From Burkholderia guangdongensis (GTDB lineage Bacteria; Pseudomonadota; Gammaproteobacteria; Burkholderiales; Burkholderiaceae), in contig NZ_JACBNX010000004.1 in NCBI RefSeq assembly GCF_013403875.1, forward strand, positions 186,001 to 250,000: a stretch of DNA of 64,000 bases. The letters run 5' to 3'. A program made the position numbers and the translations under genes. The notes beneath the pieces were generated by a model that was not told the origin of the DNA, made no database searches, and was given only the letters and a program-made list of their open reading frames with translations. Of the stretch, positions 57,628-64,000 are shown in pieces. Position 1 is the stretch's first letter. Every line of letters starts with the position of its first letter.

Positions 57628-59184
57628 ATGAATCAGGCGATCCATGCCGGGCAACCAGGCCGCGGGCCGACCTATCGCGAGCTGATTCGGCGCGGCGCGG
57701 CTCAGCACGGCGAACGCATTGCCGTCGAGTTCGGCGAACAGCAGATGTCATTCCGTGAGGTCGACGAACTGAGCAGCCGGATCGCGCATGCGTTGCTGGA
57801 CATCGCTGCGCAGCGAACGCGCATCGGCATCCTGTTGAACAACAGTCTGCTGAGCGTGCCGATGGACTTCGGTACCGTCAAGGCAGGCATGAATCGCGTC
57901 CCTTTGAACGCTCGTCTGTCCCTTCATGAGCATCGGCGCATGCTGGAGGACACCGGGTGCCGGCATCTGTTCTTCGGGCAGGATCTGGCGGAGCGGGCTT
58001 CAGCGCTGCAAAAGGAGATGCCGGAGCTGAACTGCTTCGGCGTGGGGGTCACGCTGGACAACGCCCCGGATCTGCTGGAGCTGGCCCGGCATCGCGACGT
58101 GCTGGCGCCGGACATCACGATTCTGCCCGACGATGTCGTGCTGACGTTGTTCACGTCGGGAACGACGGGCACGTTGAAGGCCGCCATGCACACGCATGCG
58201 TCCTACGCCGCGATCTGCCGTAACGTCCTGCTGAACCTGCTGCCGGCGACACAGGACGACGCGATGCTCCATGCGGCGTCGTTGATTCATGCGAGCGGCG
58301 TCTTCGTTCTGCCGCTCTGGCTGCGAGGCGGGCGAACGGTCATCCTGCCCGGGTTCGAACCGGCGCAGTTCCTGCAAGCCATTGCCGATCATCGTGTCAC
58401 GGCGATCAATCTGGTTCCGACGATGATCCAGATGCTGCTCGATGACCCGCACGTCACCCGGGCCGACGTTGCATCGCTGAAGTACGTCATCTACGGCGCT
58501 TCGCCGATGCCGAGACCGGTCATCGAACGGGCGATGGCCCTGTGGGGGCAGCATCGGTTCTGGCAATACTACGGGCAGACGGAAGTCCCCCTTTGCCTTG
58601 CCGTGCTTCGCCCGGAGCATCACACCGAAGCGACCCTGGACGCGTGCGGCCAGCCGGCCGTCGACGTTGAAATCCGGCTGGTCGACGAGGCCGGGAATGA
58701 CGTGCCGGCCGGCACGCCCGGCGAGATTACCGTGCGGGCCCCGTCCGCTGTCGCGGGGTACCACGATGCCGCCGCCTTGACCGGCGAAACCTTCGTCGGC
58801 GACGGCTGGGTCCGTACGCGCGACATTGGCGTGTTCGACGAGAAAGGATTCCTGCGGCTGAAAGACAGAACGTCCGACATGGTCATCAGTGGCGGGTATA
58901 ACGTGTACCCGAGCGAGGTCGAGAACGTGCTGATGACCCATCCGTCAGTCCTGGAGTGCGCCGTGATCGGGCTCCCGGATCCGAAATGGGTCGAGATTGT
59001 CGCGGCCGTCGTGGTGCTGCGCAACGAGCAGTGCGTCAGCGAACAGGCGTTGATCGACCATGTGGCGCAACGACTTGCGTCGTACAAGCGACCTCGGCGC
59101 ATCTTCTTTGCGGACAGCATCCCCAAGACAGCCGTCGGAAAGCTGAACCGCAAGGCAGTCCGAACGCGCTATCGCTCGGCATGA
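57628..59184 (+). CDS. AMP-forming acyl-CoA ligase
   Basis: A 518-residue member of the ANL superfamily. The phosphate loop LFTSGTTGTLKAAMHTH is slightly atypical (usually TSGTTGxPKG). WQYYGQTEVPL, DGWVRTRDIGVFDEKGFLRL, DRTSDMVISGGYNVYPSEVE and the C-terminal lysine motif PKTAVGKLNRK are all present, so it should be active. It would activate a carboxylic acid to the CoA ester handled by the upstream crotonase and sensed by the PaaX-like repressor. RBS caggaga (57614-57620). Confidence 0.9.
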   Translation: MNQAIHAGQPGRGPTYRELIRRGAAQHGERIAVEFGEQQMSFREVDELSSRIAHALLDIAAQRTRIGILLNNSLLSVPMDFGTVKAGMNRVPLNARLSLHEHRRMLEDTGCRHLFFGQDLAERASALQKEMPELNCFGVGVTLDNAPDLLELARHRDVLAPDITILPDDVVLTLFTSGTTGTLKAAMHTHASYAAICRNVLLNLLPATQDDAMLHAASLIHASGVFVLPLWLRGGRTVILPGFEPAQFLQAIADHRVTAINLVPTMIQMLLDDPHVTRADVASLKYVIYGASPMPRPVIERAMALWGQHRFWQYYGQTEVPLCLAVLRPEHHTEATLDACGQPAVDVEIRLVDEAGNDVPAGTPGEITVRAPSAVAGYHDAAALTGETFVGDGWVRTRDIGVFDEKGFLRLKDRTSDMVISGGYNVYPSEVENVLMTHPSVLECAVIGLPDPKWVEIVAAVVVLRNEQCVSEQALIDHVAQRLASYKRPRRIFFADSIPKTAVGKLNRKAVRTRYRSA

Positions 59185-59221
59185 CTGAATGTCCGGCCCG
59201 CCGTCGCGCGGCGCGGCCGGA

Positions 59222-59656
59222 TCAGTCGCGCGACGCGCGGCGCAGGATCCGCGCGAGGTAAGCGTCCGAATCGGGCGGCGTGTTCGTGCGCTGCGCGTCC
59301 CAGATCGTCTCGCCGAGGCATTCCATGATCGCGTGCTGCGCGTCGTGCGTGGAGTTCAGCCGCGCGGCGAGCTTGTCGTGCGCGGCGCGGATGCCGGGCG
59401 GCTGGTCGATCGACAACTGCTCGCTGATCGCGAGGTGCATCGACAGATGCAGGAACGGGTTCGTGCGGCCGTCCTCGGGCGCGTACTCGCGCGCGGCCGC
59501 GCCGGTCGTGTCGTCGAGGTCGGCGTGGTATTCGGGATGCTCGACGATCCAGTCGGCGGCGATCGCCTCGAGCGGAGTCAGGATTTCGCCCGCGCGCTGC
59601 TTGCGCCGGGTATCGATGAAAAAGCGACGCACTTCGTCGCGGCTCGGATTGAACAT
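59222..59656 (-). CDS. DUF1841 family protein
   Basis: A 144-residue protein starting MFNPSRDEVRRFFIDTRRKQ. ILTPLEAIAADWIVEHPEYH, NPFLHLSMHLAISEQLSIDQ and the histidine-rich AARLNSTHDAQHAIMECL are the family's conserved blocks. The histidines suggest metal binding, but no function is known. It is common in beta- and gammaproteobacteria. It converges with the acyl-CoA ligase and is divergent from the EamA exporter. Confidence 0.9.
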   Translation of the reverse strand: MFNPSRDEVRRFFIDTRRKQRAGEILTPLEAIAADWIVEHPEYHADLDDTTGAAAREYAPEDGRTNPFLHLSMHLAISEQLSIDQPPGIRAAHDKLAARLNSTHDAQHAIMECLGETIWDAQRTNTPPDSDAYLARILRRASRD

Positions 59657-59781
59657 GATGGGGACGTCTGAAGTCGGGCGGCGTCGTGCCGCGTCGCGCG
59701 CATTGTACGCCCGCTCGGCCCGCGCCGCTCGGCACCCGCCGCCGCTATACTCGACGTTCCCCTTTTTCCCGGCGTCGCGCG

Positions 59782-60711
59782 ATGCCCTCGCTTGCTCGTT
59801 CCTCGTCCGCCGCCGCGCAGGGCGCACTCTGCGTCGCGCTGTCCGCCGTCGCGTTCGGCGCGATGCCGATCTTCGGCCGCTACGCGTATGCGGGCGGCGT
59901 CGACGTGCTCGGCCTGCTGATCGTCCGGTTCGCGATCGGCGGCGCGCTGCTCGCCGCGATCGCGCGCCGCCGCGGCGTCGCGTGGCCGCGCGGCCGCGCG
60001 CTGTGGCCGCTCGTCGCGATGGGCGCGCTGGGCTACGTCGGGCAGTCGTTCTGCTATTTCAGCGCGCTGCGGCACGCGCAGGCGAGCCTCGTCGCGCTGC
60101 TGCTCTACCTGTATCCGGCGTTCGTCACGCTGCTCGCCGCGTGGCGGCTCGGCGAGCGGCTGACGCGCGTGAAGAGCGTCGCGCTCGCGCTGTGCGTCGC
60201 CGGCTCCGCGCTGATGGTCGGCGGCGGGCACGGCGAGCCGCTCGGCATCGGCCTCGCGCTCGCCGCCGCGCTGATCTACTCGGTGTACATCGTCGCGGGC
60301 ACGAAGGCGACGCACGGCGTGGATCCGCTCGCGTCGACCGCGATCATCTGCGTTTCCGCGACCGCGGCGCTCGTGCTGCTCGCGCTCGCGCGCACCGCCG
60401 CGCTCGGCGAGCCGCCGCGCTGGCCCGCGACCGCGGGTGGCTGGGCCGCGATGCTCGGGATCGCGCTCGTGTCGACGGTCGCCGCGATGCTCGCGTTCTT
60501 CGCCGGCCTCGCGCGGCTCGGCGCCGCGCGCACCGCGATGCTGTCGACGCTCGAGCCGGTCGTGACCGTCGCGCTCGCGGCGATGCTGTTCGGGGAGGCG
60601 CTGTCGCCGATGCAATGGGCGGGCGGCGTCGCGATCCTCGCGGCCGTGCTGTGGCTCGTGCGCGCGGGCGGGGCGGCCGACGACGCGGCGACCGCGACGT
60701 CGAATGCGTGA
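59782..60711 (+). CDS. EamA/DMT-family exporter
   Basis: A 309-residue inner-membrane protein with ten predicted helices in two EamA repeats (SAVAFGAMPIFGRYAYAG; LEPVVTVALAAMLFGEAL closing the second). DMT members of this class export metabolites or amino acids, with the substrate unpredictable from sequence. The start at 59782 is preferred over upstream in-frame ATGs because the added residues are arginine-rich spacer sequence; TATACT at 59746-59751 may be a -10. Confidence 0.87.
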   Translation: MPSLARSSSAAAQGALCVALSAVAFGAMPIFGRYAYAGGVDVLGLLIVRFAIGGALLAAIARRRGVAWPRGRALWPLVAMGALGYVGQSFCYFSALRHAQASLVALLLYLYPAFVTLLAAWRLGERLTRVKSVALALCVAGSALMVGGGHGEPLGIGLALAAALIYSVYIVAGTKATHGVDPLASTAIICVSATAALVLLALARTAALGEPPRWPATAGGWAAMLGIALVSTVAAMLAFFAGLARLGAARTAMLSTLEPVVTVALAAMLFGEALSPMQWAGGVAILAAVLWLVRAGGAADDAATATSNA

Positions 60712-60764
60712 CGGCGAACTTTCGCGCGCATCGGCGGCGGTTCGCGCGCCGCGTGCGCCGCGAC

Positions 60765-61409
60765 TCAAAGTTCCGGCGCGGGCGTCTTCGGCCTGAATTC
60801 GCAGAGCGGCTCGATCGCGCAGTGCCAGCACTCGGGGCGGCGCGCCTTGCACACGTAGCGGCCGTGCAGGATCAGCCAGTGATGCGCGTCGTGCCGGAAC
60901 TCGGCCGGCGTGAACTTCTCGAGCGCGGCCTCGACCGCGCGCACGTCCTTGCCGGGCGCGAGCCCGGTGCGGTTCGCGACGCGGAAGATATGCGTGTCGA
61001 CCGCGATCGTCGGATGCCCGAACGCGGTGTTCAGCACGACGTTCGCGGTCTTGCGGCCGACACCGGGCAGGCTCTCGAGCGCTTCGCGATCGGCCGGCAC
61101 GTCGCCGCCGAACTGGTCGAGCAGGATCCGGCACGTCGCGACGACGTTCTTCGCCTTCGTCCGGTACAGGCCGATCGTCTTGATGTAATCCGCGACGCCT
61201 TCCTCGCCGAGCGCGACGATCTGCTGCGGCGTGTTCGCGACCGGGAACATCCGGCGCATCGCCTTGTTGACCGACACGTCGGTCGCCTGCGCGGACAGCA
61301 TCACAGCGATCAGCAGTTCGAACGGGCTCGAGTATTCGAGCTCGGTGGTCGGATGCGGATTCAGGCTCTGTAGCGTTTCGTAGATCGCGCGTCGTTTGCT
61401 GGCGTTCAT
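60765..61409 (-). CDS. nth: Endonuclease III
   Basis: A 214-residue HhH-GPD DNA glycosylase/AP lyase. The catalytic lysine K120 in LPGVGRKTANVVL and the aspartate D138 in VDTHIFRVANR have the same numbers as in E. coli Nth, and the [4Fe-4S] ligands C187-C194-C197-C203 follow the C-x6-C-x2-C-x5-C pattern. It removes oxidised pyrimidines. It begins two bases after the rsxB stop, so the two genes share a transcript, an arrangement common in proteobacteria. Confidence 0.96.
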   Translation of the reverse strand: MNASKRRAIYETLQSLNPHPTTELEYSSPFELLIAVMLSAQATDVSVNKAMRRMFPVANTPQQIVALGEEGVADYIKTIGLYRTKAKNVVATCRILLDQFGGDVPADREALESLPGVGRKTANVVLNTAFGHPTIAVDTHIFRVANRTGLAPGKDVRAVEAALEKFTPAEFRHDAHHWLILHGRYVCKARRPECWHCAIEPLCEFRPKTPAPEL

Positions 61410-61411
61410 CG

Positions 61412-62371
61412 TCAGGTTTGGTCGGGCGGCGCGGACGGGCCACCGCTGTCGTCGTGGTCGTTCTTGCCGCTGTCGCTGTCGCTGTCGCTGTCGCTGCCGC
61501 GTTCGCCGTCGCCGCTCGCGGGCGCGCCGCCGGATTCGGCCTGCTCCCGCGCGCGCTGCTCGGCGAGCCGCTTGCGGCGCGCTTCCGCCGCGTCGATCTG
61601 CGCCTGGACCGCGGCGCTGACGCCGTCCGTGTTCTTCGGCGCGCTGCCCTGCGCGGCGAGCGCCTCCTTCTTCTGGCGCGCGCGCTCGAGCGCGGCGGCG
61701 ATGATCGCGCGTTTCTTCGCGTCGGCGTCGTCGGCGGGCGATGCGGGCGATGCCGCTGTGGCGCCCGTGGTCGCCTGCGCCGCGCCGGCCGCGCCGGGCG
61801 CGCCGGGCGAGCCGGCCGTGCTCGCCGCACGGCGTGCGGCCGCACGCGCCTCGGCCGCGTCGCGCTCGCGGCGCAGGCGCGCGAGACGGCGGTCGTGGCG
61901 CTCGCGCGCGGCGTCGGCGTCGGCCTGCGTCCACGCGTCCCAGCCGGTGCGCTCGCCGGTGACGGGCCGCATCTCGATGCAGTCGACCGGACACGGCGGC
62001 ACGCACAGGTCGCAGCCGGTGCACAGCGACGCGATCACCGTATGCATCTGCTTCGGTGCGCCGGCGATCGCATCGACCGGGCACGCCTGCAGGCACAGCG
62101 TGCAGCCGATGCAGAGCTGCTCGTCGATGAATGCGACCGGGCGAGGGCGCTCGACACCGTTGTCGGGATTGATCGGAATCACGGGCTTGCCGAGCAGGCG
62201 CGCGACGCGCGCGACACCTTCGGCGCCGCCCGGCGGACACTGGTTGTAGTTCGCGTCGCCGGCGGCGATCGCTTCGGCGTACGGACGGCAGCCGTCGTAG
62301 CCGCACTTCGTGCACTGGGTCTGGGGCAGCAGATCTTCGATGCGATCGGCGAGAGTCTTGGAATCGGTCAC
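61412..62371 (-). CDS. rsxB: Electron-transport complex subunit RsxB (long form)
   Basis: A 319-residue iron-sulphur protein read from a GTG start at 62371 (MTDSKTLADRIEDLLPQTQC). The N-terminal 4Fe-4S domain uses C20, C23, C28 and C45; two ferredoxin clusters follow (CIGCTLCLQACPVDA and CTGCDLCVPPCPVDC). Residues from about 175 onward are an extra alanine/arginine-rich coiled-coil tail ending in Gly-Ser-Asp repeats, not part of E. coli RsxB (about 190 residues). RsxB passes electrons in the Rnf/Rsx complex that reduces SoxR. No other rsx genes are adjacent. Confidence 0.9.
   Translation of the reverse strand: MTDSKTLADRIEDLLPQTQCTKCGYDGCRPYAEAIAAGDANYNQCPPGGAEGVARVARLLGKPVIPINPDNGVERPRPVAFIDEQLCIGCTLCLQACPVDAIAGAPKQMHTVIASLCTGCDLCVPPCPVDCIEMRPVTGERTGWDAWTQADADAARERHDRRLARLRRERDAAEARAAARRAASTAGSPGAPGAAGAAQATTGATAASPASPADDADAKKRAIIAAALERARQKKEALAAQGSAPKNTDGVSAAVQAQIDAAEARRKRLAEQRAREQAESGGAPASGDGERGSDSDSDSDSGKNDHDDSGGPSAPPDQT
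61469..61492. repeat. Hexanucleotide repeat in rsxB, four copies
   Basis: gctgtc is repeated four times in tandem (61469-61492) and followed by gctgcc. On the coding strand this gives alternating Ser-Asp residues near the RsxB C-terminus. Changes in copy number would keep the frame. Confidence 0.92.
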
Positions 62372-62607
62372 GATGACGACGGACGATGCGCGCAGCCGCG
62401 CGGCTGCGCGGCCGCAACGAGTGGCCAAAGGCGAATTATCGCCGATTTCCCGCATTGCGCTTGAAGGCGCCTGTGCCCCATAATCGAGACGCATTTTTGC
62501 AGGGGCTCAGCAGGATGGTCGCCGCATGCGGCGTACCGCTCCAGTGTCGCCGGCGCGGGCAGCGGCGACTGATCGGGATGACGCGGCTCACATAGCAAAA
62601 CGCCACC

Positions 62608-63240
62608 ATGAATCAGCCGAAAATCAAAAGGGATCCCGAAGGCACGCGCCGCCGCATCCTGCTGGCCGCCGCCGACGAATTCGCGAGTGGGGGCTTGTTC
62701 GGCGCGCGCGTGGACCAGATCGCGCGGCGTGCGGAAACCAACGAGCGCATGCTCTATTACTACTTCGGCAGCAAGGAGCAGCTGTTCACCGCGGTGCTCG
62801 AGCACGCGCTGTCGGCGCTGACCGAGGCGGAACGCGCGCTCGACCTCGACGGCGCATCGCCCGTCGAGGCGCTCACGCGGCTCGCGCATTTCGTCTGGGA
62901 CTATTACCGCGATCACCCCGAATTCCTGCGTCTCATCAACAACGAGAATTTGCACGAGGCGCGCTATCTGCAGAAGTCGACGCGAATTCGCGAGATGCTG
63001 TCGCCGGTCGTCTCGTTGCTCGGCAACGTGCTCGGGCGCGGGCAGAAGGCCGGACTGTTCCGTACCGACGTCGATCCGCTGCGCTTCTACGTGACGCTGT
63101 CGGGGCTCGGTTACTACATCGTGTCGAACCGCTTCACGCTCGCCGCGACGCTCGGCCGTGACTTCAGCGCCGAGGCCGAGCGCGCGGAAATGGTCAAGAT
63201 GAACACCGAGGTGCTGCTCGCGTATCTGCTGCGGCGCTGA
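62608..63240 (+). CDS. TetR/AcrR-family transcriptional regulator
   Basis: A 210-residue repressor. The N-terminal TetR HTH is clear (TRRRILLAAADEFASGGLFG, VDQIARRAETNERMLYYYFG), followed by a C-terminal ligand domain of the type in TetR_C-like regulators of transport or catabolism (HFVWDYYRDHPEFLRLINNE). The regulated gene is not obvious; the neighbours rsxB (divergent) and phaZ (convergent) are poor candidates. The 3' side has a repeat element and a bidirectional terminator. Confidence 0.9.
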   Translation: MNQPKIKRDPEGTRRRILLAAADEFASGGLFGARVDQIARRAETNERMLYYYFGSKEQLFTAVLEHALSALTEAERALDLDGASPVEALTRLAHFVWDYYRDHPEFLRLINNENLHEARYLQKSTRIREMLSPVVSLLGNVLGRGQKAGLFRTDVDPLRFYVTLSGLGYYIVSNRFTLAATLGRDFSAEAERAEMVKMNTEVLLAYLLRR

Positions 63241-63266
63241 CGCGCAACGCCGGGGCTGAAATGAAA

Positions 63267-63334
63267 CGCCCCCACGCTCACTCCGTTCGCTGCCCCCGAG
63301 GGGGTGGTCAGCCCTCTTGGGGCGGCCCGGCGAG
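63267..63334. repeat. Burkholderia-type intergenic palindromic repeat element
   Basis: The segment beginning cgcccccacgctcactccg and containing cccccgaggggg and cttggggcggcccggcgag matches, from memory, a repeat that recurs between genes in Burkholderia and relatives. It sits between the convergent TetR and phaZ genes. Confidence 0.6.
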
Positions 63335-63345
63335 GTCTGACATGC

Positions 63346-63384
63346 AAAAACGCCGCCGTGCGAGAGCAGGGCGGCGTTCTTTTT
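63346..63384. terminator. Bidirectional intrinsic terminator between TetR and phaZ genes
   Basis: aacgccgcc (63349-63357) pairs with ggcggcgtt (63370-63378). A-rich sequence (63346-63350) precedes and ctttttg (63379-63385) follows, giving U-tracts on both strands. Confidence 0.85.
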
Positions 63385-63431
63385 GAGCGGCGTGTCGACC
63401 GTGGGGCCGAAGCCGGCCGCGGTCGTCGTCG

Positions 63432-64000
63432 TCAGGCGACCTTGCGGACGCGGGCCGGCTTCGTGTGCGCGGTGCCGCGCTTCGCGGCCGTGCCCTTCGC
63501 GGCGGCACCCGACGGCGCGGCTGCGGCAGCCTTCGCACGCGCGCGCTTCGCGGGCGTCGATTTCACGGCGACCGCTTTCACGGCGACGGACTTCTCGACA
63601 CCTGCGCGCTCGGCGACCGTCTTCACCGAATCGGCCTGCTGGGCCGAGGCGGAGCCCACGGTCGTGAGCGGCGTCGCCTGCGGCAGGCTGGACGGCTCGA
63701 TCGCGTCGCCGCGCTTCGGTTCCGGCGAGTGCTCGCGAATGAAATCGCGCAGCTGCGGATAGATGATCGTGCGCCAGCGGCGGCCCGAGAAAATCCCGTA
63801 GTGCCCGCATTTCTCGGCGGTCAGGCTGCGGCGCTGATCCTGCGGAATCCCCGTGCACAGCTCGTGCGCGACGTGCGTCTGGCCGCTGCCCGAAATGTCG
63901 TCGAGCTCGCCCTCGACCGTCATCAGCGCGGTCTGCGTGATGTCCTGCGGGCGCACGCGCTCGCCGTTCACGTCCCACGTCCCTTCCGCGAGACGGAATT
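63432..64000 (-). CDS. phaZ: Intracellular poly(3-hydroxybutyrate) depolymerase PhaZ, C-terminal part (5' end outside window)
   Basis: About 189 C-terminal residues are present. TALMTVEGELDDISGSGQTH, AHELCTGIPQDQRRSLTAEK and CGHYGIFSGRRWRTIIYPQL are the PHB_depo_C signature; the catalytic aspartate and histidine regions (GELDD, KCGHYG) lie here and the serine is beyond the edge. After the domain comes a tail of about 75 residues rich in Lys, Ala and Pro (AVAVKAVAVKSTPAKRARAK), histone-H1-like, which is not needed for catalysis and may bind granules or DNA. It degrades stored PHB. Confidence 0.88.
   Translation of the reverse strand, partial: FRLAEGTWDVNGERVRPQDITQTALMTVEGELDDISGSGQTHVAHELCTGIPQDQRRSLTAEKCGHYGIFSGRRWRTIIYPQLRDFIREHSPEPKRGDAIEPSSLPQATPLTTVGSASAQQADSVKTVAERAGVEKSVAVKAVAVKSTPAKRARAKAAAAAPSGAAAKGTAAKRGTAHTKPARVRKVA

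Noticed and set aside
61469..61498. Possible CRISPR-like repeat
   Set aside because: It is a coding hexanucleotide microsatellite inside rsxB.

Overview
The window is GC-rich, densely packed chromosomal DNA. Codon use, gene content and synteny (parE/parC behind an ABC-F gene, htpG-ubiC, rsxB-nth, a monomeric isocitrate dehydrogenase, a PhaZ-type PHB depolymerase, BenE, many LysR regulators) point to Burkholderia sensu lato, probably a Burkholderia cepacia complex species; the species cannot be fixed from sequence alone. I see no rRNA, transposase, phage module or CRISPR array. There is one tRNA gene, tRNA-Arg(CCU).

Layout. 1-1495: the 3'-cut end of a GlxA-type AraC regulator (minus) and an HD-domain hydrolase. 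1620-7244: a LysR regulator divergent from azoR, NmrA-like, carboxymuconolactone decarboxylase-like, pirin and DHA2 efflux genes, which look like a quinone/electrophile-stress unit. 7525-8636: a DUF433/DUF5615 toxin-antitoxin pair beside tRNA-Arg. 8996-17126: housekeeping (rubredoxin, DUF4399, uup-like ABC-F, parE, parC, CopD-like). 17199-18648: a LysR gene broken by a 10-bp tandem duplication, divergent from a PACE efflux gene. 18700-22416: chrA and a GGDEF-EAL protein. 22592-26830: PhzF, RidA and an aminotransferase facing a MocR regulator. 26897-29879: htpG (with a clear sigma-32 promoter), ubiC and a deoxyinosine glycosylase. 29885-31728: two RHH/ParE-RelE toxin-antitoxin modules flanking a MEKHLA/PAS gene. 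31808-38684: a MalT-type LuxR regulator facing an outer-membrane SphA-like channel, an MhpA-like flavin hydroxylase and a C-C-hydrolase-like alpha/beta hydrolase, a candidate undescribed aromatic catabolic module. 38757-49573: mixed genes (yjdM, yaiI, DUF2252, icd, spermidine-synthase-like, DUF3311+SSS symporter, VOC, LysE, a 5'-truncated YqcI/YcgG gene). 49756-55782: tal, benE, VWA-GNAT-MoxR and two monohaem cytochromes c. 55903-59184: PaaX-like repressor divergent from a crotonase and an acyl-CoA ligase. 59222-64000: DUF1841, EamA exporter, nth-rsxB, TetR and a partial phaZ.

Two themes cross the window. First, three small toxin-antitoxin modules sit in less GC-rich seams between core blocks, two of them with palindromic operators over the antitoxin promoter. 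Second, short perfect tandem duplications of 9-15 bp recur between genes, and one of them has frameshifted a regulator, so slipped-strand duplication seems to be an active source of change here.

The most promising candidate for a new system is the LuxR/SphA/hydroxylase/hydrolase cluster (31808-38684). The cleanest direct observations are the 10-bp frameshifting duplication at 17901-17920, the 18-bp palindromic operator at 30482-30499 and the sigma-32 promoter at 26826-26853. Family names were assigned from recognisable motifs without database searches.
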